64,000 nucleotides of DNA from Paracidovorax oryzae ATCC 19882 (GTDB taxonomy: Bacteria > Pseudomonadota > Gammaproteobacteria > Burkholderiales > Burkholderiaceae_C), in NCBI RefSeq assembly GCF_000687165.1, contig NZ_JMKU01000006.1:62001-126000 (forward strand), in the 5' to 3' direction. The first letter of the stretch is position 1. Each line of letters opens with the position of its first letter. Of this stretch, positions 7,663-16,125 are shown one piece after another. A program made the position numbers and the translations under genes. Under the pieces are notes generated by a model, which had not been told where the DNA came from, ran no database searches, and saw only the letters and a list, made by a program, of their open reading frames with translations.

Positions 7663-8895
7663 ATGCGATCCACCTTCCACCCGATGACGCTCAGGACACG
7701 CATCACGGTGTCTTTCGTGCTGCTGATGGCGGCCGTCATGGCGTTCGTGGTGCTGGCGGAGCAGGTGGACTACGACGAGTTGCGGGCTTACGGCGTTTCT
7801 GAAAGCCTGCACCGCGAGGCGCGGCGGCTGGAACCGGACATCGCCCGGGGCATCGTCCCCGCCATGCCCGAGGGCACCGCACTCCACGACGCGCGCACGG
7901 TGCCGGATGCCCTGCGTGGTTACACCCCGGGCTACCACGGCGGGAGCGAGCTGGATGGCCGCCACCTGCTGGTGTTCGAGTTCGGCGGCCAGCGCCATTA
8001 CCTGCTCCGGGACCGGGCGCACTACCGCTACCTGGAGCGCGTGATCGACGGGTTCGCCCCGCTGGTCATCCTGCTGTGCATGCTGGGCGCGTTCTGGATG
8101 GGGCGATGGACATCGGAGCGGGTCGTCGCTCCCATCAAGCGCCTGGCCGAAGCCGTGCAGCGCAAGCAGCAACCCTTTCCCTTCCAGGACGCGCCCAACG
8201 AGATCGGCGTGCTGGCCCGGGCCTTCGCCCGGCACAGCGACGAGGCGGAGCAGTTCCTGCAGCGCGAGCGGTGCTTCGCGGGCGATGCCAGCCACGAGCT
8301 GCGCACCCCCCTGGCGATCATCGCCGGTGCCGCGGAAACCATCGCGCACCAGTTGCCTGCCGGCAGCCCGCTGGCCTCCAGTGCCGAGCGCATCGTGCGC
8401 ACCACGGAGGAAATGCAGCGCCAGCTGGCCTGCCTGCTGCTGCTATCGCGCGATCCGCAGAGCCTGGCCCGGACCGACGTGCCCCTGCGCCCCCTGATCG
8501 AGGAGTGCATGGCGCGCTGCGCGCCCTGGCTGTCGAAAAAACCCGTGGCGCTGGTGCTGGACGCGCCGGCGGACATCCATGCGCACACCCATGCGGAACT
8601 GGCGCGCAGCGTGCTCTGGAACCTGCTGCGCAATGCCTGCCAGTACACCGATGAAGGCGAGGTGCGCATCGTCCTGCAGGGCAGTACGCTGGTCGTTTCG
8701 GACACGGGGCCCGGTTTGCCGCCCAGCATCGACCCGCGGCATTTCCAGCGCTTTCTGCCCAGTGCCCGCCAGAGCGGCGAGGGGCTCGGCCTGTCCATCG
8801 TGCAGCGCATCGTGGAGCACCTGGGCTGGCACATGGAGGTCGAAAGCTCTGACAGGGGCTGCCGCTTCACGCTGGACATGCGCGGCCCGGCCTGA
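7663..8895 (+). CDS. Sensor histidine kinase
   Basis: A 410-residue inner-membrane kinase with TM1 about 13-33, a periplasmic sensor of roughly 95 residues, TM2 about 131-149 and a HAMP-like linker (RWTSERVVAPIKRLAEAV). The H box DASHELRTPL carries His211. The ATPase domain has N box LLRNACQYT, G1 DTGPGLP and G2 GEGLGLSIVQ. The ATG at 7663 has GGAG eight bases upstream, and the GTG at 7654 is less likely. The periplasmic domain has several acidic residues but no recognised fold. It pairs with the response regulator just upstream. Confidence 0.9.
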   Translation: MRSTFHPMTLRTRITVSFVLLMAAVMAFVVLAEQVDYDELRAYGVSESLHREARRLEPDIARGIVPAMPEGTALHDARTVPDALRGYTPGYHGGSELDGRHLLVFEFGGQRHYLLRDRAHYRYLERVIDGFAPLVILLCMLGAFWMGRWTSERVVAPIKRLAEAVQRKQQPFPFQDAPNEIGVLARAFARHSDEAEQFLQRERCFAGDASHELRTPLAIIAGAAETIAHQLPAGSPLASSAERIVRTTEEMQRQLACLLLLSRDPQSLARTDVPLRPLIEECMARCAPWLSKKPVALVLDAPADIHAHTHAELARSVLWNLLRNACQYTDEGEVRIVLQGSTLVVSDTGPGLPPSIDPRHFQRFLPSARQSGEGLGLSIVQRIVEHLGWHMEVESSDRGCRFTLDMRGPA

Positions 8896-8930
8896 AGTTC
8901 CTGCCGGGCCTGGAGGACGCCCGCGAGTTT

Positions 8931-9173
8931 TCAGGTGACCAGCAGGCACACCTTTTTCTGTACGCCATCCTCAATGACCTCCATCGACGAGGCATAGGGC
9001 GACCCCGACCTCCAGGCCCGCAGAATGGCATGCACGTCCATGCCGCGATCTTTCAGGCGGGTGAGCGCGGACGAAGGAAGCACCCAGGCGGCCACACGGA
9101 CGAGCAGGCAGGGCACCTCGAAGCTCCGTTCGAGCGTGCCGGCGACATATTTTTCCACGGTGAGTCTTGGCAT
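8931..9173 (-). CDS. Hypothetical 80-residue protein downstream of eptA
   Basis: An 80-residue frame beginning MPRLTVEKYVAGTLERSFEV, eight bases after the eptA stop and on the same strand, so probably translated from the same mRNA. It has no signal peptide or clear membrane segment and no motif I recognise. The ordered alternation (VPCLLVRVAAWVLP, ILRAWRSGSPYASSMEV) and clean boundaries look like a real small protein. It could be an accessory or regulatory partner of the transferase, which is speculation. Confidence 0.6.
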   Translation of the reverse strand: MPRLTVEKYVAGTLERSFEVPCLLVRVAAWVLPSSALTRLKDRGMDVHAILRAWRSGSPYASSMEVIEDGVQKKVCLLVT

Positions 9174-9181
9174 TTGGGTGT

Positions 9182-10882
9182 TCAGGCGCTTTGTGCGGCC
9201 CGTGCTGTTGCGAGGGTGTGCGGAGCTGCAGGTGCCGGCTGGCGGCAGGGGGCGAAGAGGTCCAGCCCGCTCTGGTACACGCTGCTGCGGACATCCAGCA
9301 GGCCCAGCAGGGAGTGGTAGAGGTTGTCGTGGCTGTAGTCCTCGCGGGACGCATTGGCGCGCAGGCAGGCCAGATCGAGGCGGGCCCGCTGCGCGAAGGC
9401 CGGGGAGAACCACATCACCATGGGCACCTGCGTCTGTTCGTCTGGCGCGATGGGGTAGGGCGTGCCGTGGAGGTACATCCCGCGTTCGCCAAGAGATTCG
9501 CCGTGGTCAGAGACATAGAGCATGGCCACATCGCGCTCATCCGCGTGGCGCTGCAGCAGGTCGATGGCCATGTCCAGCACCCTGTCGGTGTGGACCAGCG
9601 TGTTGTCGTAGGTGTTGACCAGTGCTTCGCTGCTGCACTTCTGGATCTGGTTGGTATCGCAGGTGGGGGCGAAGACCTTGTCCTGCGCGGGATAGCGTTC
9701 GAAGTACGAGGGCCCGTGGCTGCCGAGCTGGTGCAGGACGACCAGTGCATCGCCCTGCATGGCATCGATGCGCGCGCCGAGCTGATGCAGCAGCGCATCG
9801 TCATGGCAGGTTCCGTCCGGGTTGGTGCAGTGCCCGGAGGGCTTCAGGGCGGGCATGTCGTCGGTGTCCACGCGCTCGCACACACCTTTGCAGCCGCCAT
9901 TGTTGTTGTTGCGCCATAGGATGTGCATGCCGGTGCGGCGCAGGATGTCGAGCAGGTTTTCCTCCGTCGCCGCTCGCACGCCATCGTATTGGGTTCGTCC
10001 CATGCGGGAGAACATGCACGGCAGGGAAATGGCCGTGGCGGTGCCGCAGGACGCCACGTGCCTGAAGCTGATGATGCCTTCGCGCCGCGACAGCGACGGG
10101 TTGGTCGCACGCGGATAGCCGTTGAGCTGGAAATTCCGCGCCCGCGCGGTTTCTCCCACCACGATCAGCAGGAGCAGGGGCCGTCCACCTGCGGCGGCCG
10201 CCGGGCGCACGGCGTCTTCGCCGATGGAGCGCAGCACCTGCCGCTTCGCGATGTACCTGCGTTTCAGGTAGCCGTTGGCGTTGCGCACGAAGTTGAATGG
10301 CAGTACCTGGTCCCTGATCTGCCGGTGGTTGCGCAGCAGCGAGGCGTAATCCTTGTAGAACGCCATGGTCACCGCGGCCAGCACGGCCAGGGTGGCGAGG
10401 ACATTGCCCAGCCACCACAGGGCGCCATGCAGCGGGCGCCCGTTCGATCCGGTCGGCAGCAGGACCATCGCGGCGGCGGGCAATACGCCCAGCACGAGGA
10501 TGGTGAGCACCAGCGGGACGGAGATGTACGACGTGAGTTCCGCCCGGTTGGTCTCGAAGGCGTTCTGCACCATGCCCCGGTCGATCAGCACGTTGTAGTG
10601 CAGCATGAAGTAGCTGCAAACCGCGCTCACCATGACCAGCAGCGCCAGGAGCGGCTTGCGCACATACGGCAAGGCCAATACCGCCGTGAGCAGCAGGTTC
10701 AGGAGGCAGAACAGGAAGACCGGCAGGCTGATGAAGAACCACAGGCTGCGGAGGTTGTCCACCTCCACGGCGGACCACAGCGTTCGCCACAGCACGGCGT
10801 TGCCCAGGGTGGTGAAGAACAGGGCTGCGCACCAGCCCAGTTGCACCGGATGGAGCCGGAGGGATGTCAGTCGTTGGAACAC
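9182..10882 (-). CDS. Phosphoethanolamine transferase, EptA family
   Basis: An inner-membrane enzyme that moves phosphoethanolamine from phosphatidylethanolamine to lipid A or a related acceptor. The N-terminal third has five hydrophobic segments (EptA_B_N type) and the rest is a periplasmic sulfatase-fold domain. Key signatures are IVVGETARARNF (metal Glu), CGTATAISLPCMFS (nucleophile Thr) and YVSDHGESLGE (Asp, His metal ligands). Several disulfide cysteines are present (GGCKGVC, GHCTNPDGTC). The GTG at 10882 has GGA in register; a TTG at 10888 would add two residues. It converges on the two-component genes and precedes the 80-residue gene. Expected effect is cationic-peptide resistance. Confidence 0.9.
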   Translation of the reverse strand: MFQRLTSLRLHPVQLGWCAALFFTTLGNAVLWRTLWSAVEVDNLRSLWFFISLPVFLFCLLNLLLTAVLALPYVRKPLLALLVMVSAVCSYFMLHYNVLIDRGMVQNAFETNRAELTSYISVPLVLTILVLGVLPAAAMVLLPTGSNGRPLHGALWWLGNVLATLAVLAAVTMAFYKDYASLLRNHRQIRDQVLPFNFVRNANGYLKRRYIAKRQVLRSIGEDAVRPAAAAGGRPLLLLIVVGETARARNFQLNGYPRATNPSLSRREGIISFRHVASCGTATAISLPCMFSRMGRTQYDGVRAATEENLLDILRRTGMHILWRNNNNGGCKGVCERVDTDDMPALKPSGHCTNPDGTCHDDALLHQLGARIDAMQGDALVVLHQLGSHGPSYFERYPAQDKVFAPTCDTNQIQKCSSEALVNTYDNTLVHTDRVLDMAIDLLQRHADERDVAMLYVSDHGESLGERGMYLHGTPYPIAPDEQTQVPMVMWFSPAFAQRARLDLACLRANASREDYSHDNLYHSLLGLLDVRSSVYQSGLDLFAPCRQPAPAAPHTLATARAAQSA

Positions 10883-11135
10883 GCGCAATTTCCAGGAAGT
10901 GAAAACTGCGCGCAGTGTCGGAAAGCGCCCGTCAGGAAATCGTCAAGGACTGCCTGCGGGCATGGAAGCCTGTGCCCGGTGCGTGGCGATCGGCATGCGC
11001 GATGTGCATAGGCACGCGCACGACGCGGCGGGACCACGCAGGCCCGGTTGCAAGGCGGCCTGGCTGCTGCCGTCGTGTGTGGCTGGGTGCAGGTTCAGGG
11101 CCGGGCCTGAACCTGGAAATGGACGGAGGGCCGGA

Positions 11136-11495
11136 TCAGCGCCTGTGGTTCCGGGCCGCCGCCGCAGCCGCCGCCATTTCGGCGAGGAAGGGCCCTTGCT
11201 GGGCCGGCTGCGTCACGGTCTTTTCGATCAGGAACTGGTCGCGGTCCTTCCCGGCGATCCAGGCGGGCGGCTTGCCGCGGCCCGTCCAGGTGGCGCCGGT
11301 TTTCGGATCCAGGTATTTGGCGGGCACGTGCTTCTTGGCGGGCTGCCAGGGAAACACCTGCTGGGCAGTGAAGCCGAACTCGGCAATCAAGGCCTGGATC
11401 TGGCTCAGGGCTTGTGCGGCTGCCTGCTTTTTTTCGCGGGCGATTTCTGCATCCAGGGCTGCTTGCTCTGCAAGCAGCGTCTTCAAACTCTTCAT
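11136..11495 (-). CDS. H-NS-like nucleoid protein
   Basis: A 119-residue protein. The first 50 residues are a predicted coiled coil (LLAEQAALDAEIAREKKQAAAQAL) for dimerisation. Next comes a Pro/Lys linker and the H-NS DNA-binding core TGATWTGRGKPPAWI, in which GRGKPP inserts in the AT-rich minor groove. An alanine-rich tail ends the protein. It belongs to the short H-NS-like proteins frequent in multiple copies in Burkholderiales. Single gene; its targets may include the AT-richer foreign islands in this window. Confidence 0.88.
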   Translation of the reverse strand: MKSLKTLLAEQAALDAEIAREKKQAAAQALSQIQALIAEFGFTAQQVFPWQPAKKHVPAKYLDPKTGATWTGRGKPPAWIAGKDRDQFLIEKTVTQPAQQGPFLAEMAAAAAAARNHRR

Positions 11496-11593
11496 GCTGT
11501 CTTTGTGGCGGGCTGTAGGGGGGCGTGAACGCGCTGGATCATAGCGCCAACGCCACCCCTCAGGCCCGCCGCCGGGCAGAATTCCAGGCTTCC

Positions 11594-12178
11594 CTAGCGT
11601 ACTTCGATCAGATAGAGGCCCCAGGGGGCCAGTGCGAAGCGCTCCTTGAGCGGCTTGTCCTTGAACTGCGGCAGGTTGTCCGCATCGTAGATCGCCCACT
11701 GGGGGCCCAGACCGCCGAGGGGCAGGGGAGCGCCGTCCATGCGCAGCGCGACGATCATGCGGTAGCGGTCCGCGTCGGCGACGGTCAGGGAGACGTTGTA
11801 GCCGTCCACGGCGCGCAGCACCACGGTGGCCGAGCCCTGGGTCGGTGCGCCGGCTGCCGCGAGCACGGCGGTGAGCAGCGGACCTTCGAGGGTGTGGCGC
11901 TGGCCGTCGTATTCGAGCGTGGGGTTGATGGAGATGGCCGGCAGGTGCTGCAGCGCCGCGGCATCGAAGCTGCGGGCCTGGCTGAACTGCACTCCCTGCT
12001 TGGCGGCCAGCAGGTCTGCCGTGGGGTTCAATGCCCCGCGGTTGGGATGCTGGATCGCGCCGGCCACGGTGAGCAGCGCGGGCTGGGGCTGGGCAGGCGC
12101 ATGGGCCAGCGCGGAACCGGCGGGCAGCATGCCGGCGAGGCCGAGGTGGGTCAGGAAACTGCGTTTGCGCATGGGCAT
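11594..12178 (-). CDS. Molybdopterin-oxidoreductase-fold periplasmic protein
   Basis: A 194-residue exported protein (signal peptide MRKRSFLTHLGLAGMLPAGSALA). The body resembles the short proteins annotated as molybdopterin-dependent oxidoreductase-like: LTVAGAIQHP, SFDAAALQHLP, GPLLTAVLAAAGA, VLRAVDGYNVSLTVAD and GPQWAIYDADNLPQFK. It contains no cysteine, so the Mo-coordinating Cys of true sulfite-oxidase family enzymes is missing. It is either a cofactor-free relative or a binding protein. Two ATGs are possible (12178, 12172). Confidence 0.7.
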   Translation of the reverse strand: MPMRKRSFLTHLGLAGMLPAGSALAHAPAQPQPALLTVAGAIQHPNRGALNPTADLLAAKQGVQFSQARSFDAAALQHLPAISINPTLEYDGQRHTLEGPLLTAVLAAAGAPTQGSATVVLRAVDGYNVSLTVADADRYRMIVALRMDGAPLPLGGLGPQWAIYDADNLPQFKDKPLKERFALAPWGLYLIEVR

Positions 12179-12491
12179 TCATTCGCGGTCTTGTGGAGGG
12201 GGCCAAAGCATCGCATGGAACCGGGGCTGGATGCCATCCGCACAAAACGGTGCGGAATGCGATGTATGCACGGCGATGCATTGCCAACCGGATGGCCGTC
12301 TGCTATGGGGTTGCTTCCCTAGGGCCCCGCACGGCTACCCTTGCGCGGGCGCCGCGTTCAGGTAGCCCATGGTGGGCGGCTTCCGCGTAGTGCTGCGCGA
12401 ACCGCCACTGGAGATCGAAATAGTCTTCCCGCATGGACATGGCGGCAAGAATACCCGGCACCTTGGCCGACCGGCGGCAGGACCGGGGGGG
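12179..12491. other. Short intergenic region with one doubtful small frame
   Basis: No clear gene. On the minus strand a 45-codon frame (12303-12440) begins MSMREDYFDLQWRFAQHYAE, which looks compositionally like real protein for its first 27 codons and then turns Arg-rich. It has no good ribosome-binding site. It may be the remnant of a decayed gene or simply chance. Confidence 0.35.
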
Positions 12492-13112
12492 TCAGGTCGT
12501 GCTGGAGGATGCCTCCTTCTTCCAGGCGCCCACCGGCAGGGCGAACGCTTCCGGGGCGCGCCGGTAGAGGTGGCGCAGGGTGGCCATCAGGGCCACGGAG
12601 CCGCAGCCGGCCACCAGCAGCAGCCCGAGGTAGATGGCCAGCGCATGCTGGAAGGGCATGACGTGGTTCCACGAGCGCGCGATGCCCAGGAACGATGCGT
12701 AGAGCCACGAGACGGAGGAGACCGTGGCGAACAGGGTGAGGCCGAGCATTCTTCCAGGTGGGAACTCCAGGAAGATGCCGCCCTGCATCATGAGCGGAAA
12801 CGCGAAGCGGTGCATGAGCATGCCGTTCAGCGTGAGCACGCTCACCGCCAGGATCTTCATCCAGAGCTTTTCGTTCATCACATAGGCGGGATCCTGGGCG
12901 TAGCCGGTATAGACGAACACGGCGCCCGTGGCCCAGAGCAGCCACAGAGCGCTCGTCATGACGGCCTTGGTGCGCTGCAGTTCTTCGCGGCGCTCGGGGG
13001 TGATGGGGCGGTGGGCCATGCCGAGGAATCGGAAGTCGTATTCCAGCATCTTCGCGATGGCGACGGCCATGGCCAGCAGGTGGAGGAAAACCAGTGCGTT
13101 CTTGATAAACAT
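12492..13112 (-). CDS. Integral membrane protein of unknown function
   Basis: A 206-residue protein with about five or six hydrophobic helices: MFIKNALVFLHLLAMAVAIAK, TSALWLLWATGAVFVYTG, WMKILAVSVLTLNGMLMHRF, MLGLTLFATVSSVSWLYASF and ALAIYLGLLLVAGCGSVALMA. Histidines lie within several helices (FLHLL, LMHRF), which could suggest haem or metal binding, but I do not recognise the family. The ATG at 13112 is preferred over a TTG fifteen bases upstream; neither has a good Shine-Dalgarno. It lies downstream of the ECF operon on the same strand, 287 bases away. Confidence 0.7.
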   Translation of the reverse strand: MFIKNALVFLHLLAMAVAIAKMLEYDFRFLGMAHRPITPERREELQRTKAVMTSALWLLWATGAVFVYTGYAQDPAYVMNEKLWMKILAVSVLTLNGMLMHRFAFPLMMQGGIFLEFPPGRMLGLTLFATVSSVSWLYASFLGIARSWNHVMPFQHALAIYLGLLLVAGCGSVALMATLRHLYRRAPEAFALPVGAWKKEASSSTT

Positions 13113-13399
13113 GGGAGGGATCGGCAATCAAAAGGGACGGTCGTGGGTGCTGCCTTTTGCTGCCCTGCGCGCGGCATGGCCGATCGGTTTCATTGATCGC
13201 GCCCATTGGCTGGCTCAATGCCCTGTTTGCATGGGATCGCCTGCTCACGCGCATGCGCAAGTACCGGCACCGCGGCAGCGGGCCGGTGTACAGGCGAGGG
13301 GATGGGATGGCGAGACGTGCCGGAGTGTTGTCCGGCAGGTGGTGCGCGGCGCCGGGCTGGGCAGGGGAGGTGCCGCCGGCCGCCCGCGCGCCGCGTGTC

Positions 13400-14767
13400 T
13401 CAGCGGGCGGCGAAGCGCGCGGTGGAGGAGGACAGGGTCGCCAGGGCACGCTCCGCATTCACCATCAAGGGTTGCGTGCCGTCCTGGACTTCGCTGCGCA
13501 GCAGCAGCCGCTCGATGGTGTCCCGGTCCAGGCGCGGCTCCACCGACTGGAGCAGAGCGATCATGCCGCTCACGTGGGCCGCGGCCATGGAAGAGCCCGT
13601 GGCGAAGTCGTACCGGCCCTGCGGCTGGAGGGTGAGGATGTCACTCCCGGGGGCGAGCAGGACCCCGTCCGTGGACGGCGTGCGCACGGCGCCGGCGGAG
13701 TCCACGGCCAGGACGCCTGGCACGCCCGCGGGAAAGCCGCTGCGCTGGCCGCCTGAGGGCACCGCGGCGACGATGATCCGGCCCTGGCCGACCAGCTGGG
13801 ATAGCAGTTGCCCGAGCAGGGGATCGCTCGGGCCGCCGAGGCTCATGTTGACGATCCGCGCATCCGACGACATCACGGCGACCAGCGCCTTGGCGAGCGT
13901 GAAGGAGTTGCAGCGCGCGCTGCTGCCCGGCGGCTGGGCGGGGTACCAGCAGGCCTTGTAGAGGCTGAACCGGGCCCCCGGGGCCATGCCGACGATGCCC
14001 TGCAGGTTGTTGCCGGTGGCTGCCATGATGCCCAGCACCTCGGTTCCGTGGCGGTCCTTCTGGAAGGCGGCGGCATCGTCGTCCACGACGTTGCGGGTTT
14101 CGAGGATGCGGCCCTGCAGGTCCGGGTGGCCGGTCTGCGCGCCGGTATCGATGACCGCGACATGCGTGCCGCGGCCCGTGGTGATGCGGTGGGCCTGCGC
14201 TGCGGACATGCCGATGAAGCCGCGCTGCAGCGGGACGTAGGGGTCGTTGTAGGCCACGGCGGAGGCATCCGCCGCCGCCGGCTGTGCCTGGACGGAAAAG
14301 TCCTGCAGGGGTTGCGCGAGGGCGATGCGGGTATCTTTCGCCAGGGCCCTGAGCACCTCGTCGCGAGGGCGGCTGCCCAGGATCTCGAACACGATGCAAT
14401 GCACGTTGAGCGAGGGTATCGGCCAGGCATCGGCCTGGGCGAGCCCGTGGTCGCGGGCGATCTGTTCCACCTGCGTGGCGGCCTGCATGCCGGTGGTGTA
14501 TCTCGGCGGTGCTCCATAGCCTGCCAGGCTGGTGGCGGCACGCACGGGCACCCGCTGCAGGGGGTTGGCGAGCGCGACGATGACGTACCGGCTGCTGTCT
14601 TCCCGCATGGCGAGGTCTGCCGCCTGCGCTCCGCTGGCAGCCGCTGCCCTGGATGGTGTATCCACGCCCCCAGGAGGCGGGCCCGCGCAGGCCGCCAGCA
14701 GCACCAGCGCCGGCAGCATTGCAGCCCGGCGCAGGCTTTGCGCGGCGTGCTCCAGGGCGTGTTTCAC
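13400..14767 (-). CDS. S8-family (subtilase) lipoprotein
   Basis: A 455-residue predicted lipoprotein. The N-terminal hydrophobic segment ends in a lipobox with Cys27 (LLAACAG). A propeptide-like region (about 58-160; YVIVALANPLQRV, DEVLRALAKDTRIALAQP) precedes a subtilase domain. The catalytic triad fits Asp207 (VAVIDTGAQ), His240 (DRHGTEVLG) and Ser393 (FATGSSMAAAH). The usual AAGN oxyanion-hole motif is replaced by AAVPSGG, so activity is uncertain. The GTG start overlaps the anti-sigma stop codon (GTGA), indicating translational coupling. It probably acts in the periplasm on the coupled signalling system or on an envelope protein. Confidence 0.85.
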   Translation of the reverse strand: MKHALEHAAQSLRRAAMLPALVLLAACAGPPPGGVDTPSRAAAASGAQAADLAMREDSSRYVIVALANPLQRVPVRAATSLAGYGAPPRYTTGMQAATQVEQIARDHGLAQADAWPIPSLNVHCIVFEILGSRPRDEVLRALAKDTRIALAQPLQDFSVQAQPAAADASAVAYNDPYVPLQRGFIGMSAAQAHRITTGRGTHVAVIDTGAQTGHPDLQGRILETRNVVDDDAAAFQKDRHGTEVLGIMAATGNNLQGIVGMAPGARFSLYKACWYPAQPPGSSARCNSFTLAKALVAVMSSDARIVNMSLGGPSDPLLGQLLSQLVGQGRIIVAAVPSGGQRSGFPAGVPGVLAVDSAGAVRTPSTDGVLLAPGSDILTLQPQGRYDFATGSSMAAAHVSGMIALLQSVEPRLDRDTIERLLLRSEVQDGTQPLMVNAERALATLSSSTARFAAR

Positions 14768-15456
14768 GGCGCGTCTCCCGCGGGCTCGACGAGCCGCATG
14801 CCCGGCATGGCCCGCAGCTGCGCGAGCGCCTGCGCGCCGGAGGTGCCGGGCAGCGGCGCCAGCATGTAGGCACCCATGGCGTTGGGACCGGCCACCACTT
14901 GCAGGCCCGAGCCGGCCAGCGCCGCATTCCAGGCAGCCAGCGTGAGTCGATCGTCCGGAACCGCCCGGATGGTGCCCTGGGCCGCGCCGCCCGTGCCGGC
15001 AGTGGCTTGCGGGCTGCTGAACATGCGGTACTGCGCGGGCTCCTGGTCCGCCGTGCGCCAGCCGATGAGCGCCAGGGCGGCGGTCTGGAGCACGGCCACG
15101 GCGGCCAGCGCATAGGTGGACCATCCGTGGCGGCGCGGCTGCGGCGCGGCCTGCGGTGCCTGCGGGGCGGGCTGGTCGCACAGGGCGTCCAGATCGATGC
15201 GCTGCATGAGCCGCTGCAGTCCCTCTTCGGCGTCGGGAAGGGCAGTGGCCGGCTGCAGTTGCAGGCCCGCCTGGATGCGCTCCTGCAATGCCAGTTCGGC
15301 CTGGCAGTCGGCGCAGGCCGCGAGGTGGCCCGCCGCGGCGGCGCGCTGCTCGTCGGTGGCGGTACCGTTCACGATCCACGGCAGCAATTCCTGCGTGAGC
15401 AGGTGGGACCGGTCCTGGTCCGGGCCGTGGGCGGATACGGGGGGGAATGTCGTCAT
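14764..15456 (-). CDS. Anti-sigma factor with zinc-finger and propeptide-like periplasmic domain
   Basis: A 230-residue single-pass inner-membrane anti-sigma factor. The cytoplasmic ASD-type zinc motif is His44-x3-Cys48-x2-Cys51 (HLAACADC), and the membrane segment is about 112-133. The periplasmic C-terminus (about 161-226) has the alternation GTIRAVPDD, helix, LQVVAGPNAMGAYMLAPL, helix, MRLVEP. This resembles an I9-type subtilase propeptide. It overlaps the sigma gene by ATGA and the protease gene by GTGA. It should hold the ECF sigma factor until the periplasmic domain is displaced or cut. Confidence 0.85.
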   Translation of the reverse strand: MTTFPPVSAHGPDQDRSHLLTQELLPWIVNGTATDEQRAAAAGHLAACADCQAELALQERIQAGLQLQPATALPDAEEGLQRLMQRIDLDALCDQPAPQAPQAAPQPRRHGWSTYALAAVAVLQTAALALIGWRTADQEPAQYRMFSSPQATAGTGGAAQGTIRAVPDDRLTLAAWNAALAGSGLQVVAGPNAMGAYMLAPLPGTSGAQALAQLRAMPGMRLVEPAGDAP

Positions 15457-16046
15457 GGTTGGATATCCTTGGTGCCGGTGCTGCCCACCGCCAGGCCGGG
15501 CAGCAGGTTGCGCAGCTTCACACGCGCGTGGAACATGCGGGCCTTGACGGTGCCCACGGGGGCCTGCGTGATGACGGCGATCTCCTCGATCGAGTGGCCG
15601 TGGGTGTAGGCCAGCTCGAGGACGAGGCGCTGGTCCGCCGACAGCCGGGCGAGGCCCTTGGCCAGCCAGTCCCTCAGTTCGCGGTCATCGCCGGGGTTGA
15701 TGCCGGGGTGGCCCCTCTCCAGGGCCGTTTCGTCGTCCAGGTCGTCGCTCGCATCCAGCGGGCCGCTCTGCCGCAGCACCTTGAGCCCGCAGCGGTAGGA
15801 GATGCCCATGATCCAGGTGGACACGCGGGAATCCCCGCGGAAGGTGCCGGCCTTCTGCCAGACCACCCAGAAGCAGTCGTTGATGATCTCCTCGATGAGG
15901 TCGGTGCGGCGCGTGAGGCGGGTGAGGAACTGCCCCAGGCGCCGGTGGTAGCCGCGGTAGAGGGTGGCCAGCGCGTCGCGATCGCCAGCCGCGATCGCGT
16001 GCAGCAGCGCCAGGTCGTGGGAGTTGTCCGGATAGTGTGCGGTCAT
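15453..16046 (-). CDS. ECF-type RNA polymerase sigma factor
   Basis: A 197-residue sigma factor. Region 2 (ALATLYRGYHRRLGQFLTRL, IINDCFWVVWQKAGTF) binds core and the -10. Region 4 (SADQRLVLELAYTHGHSIEE then IAVITQAPVGTVKARMFHAR) contains the -35 recognition helix-turn-helix. The linker between them is fairly long. It is the first gene of a three-gene overlapping set with anti-sigma and subtilase. The outer-membrane protein gene lies 79 bases upstream on the same strand and may be the target promoter or in the same transcript. Confidence 0.92.
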   Translation of the reverse strand: MTAHYPDNSHDLALLHAIAAGDRDALATLYRGYHRRLGQFLTRLTRRTDLIEEIINDCFWVVWQKAGTFRGDSRVSTWIMGISYRCGLKVLRQSGPLDASDDLDDETALERGHPGINPGDDRELRDWLAKGLARLSADQRLVLELAYTHGHSIEEIAVITQAPVGTVKARMFHARVKLRNLLPGLAVGSTGTKDIQP

Positions 16047-16125
16047 GGGCCACCAGAGGTAAAACGTGCCGTTCTGGCTGTGGTGGGTGCGTCTGCGCGG
16101 TGGAAAGGTTGCAGGCCGGTCCGCA

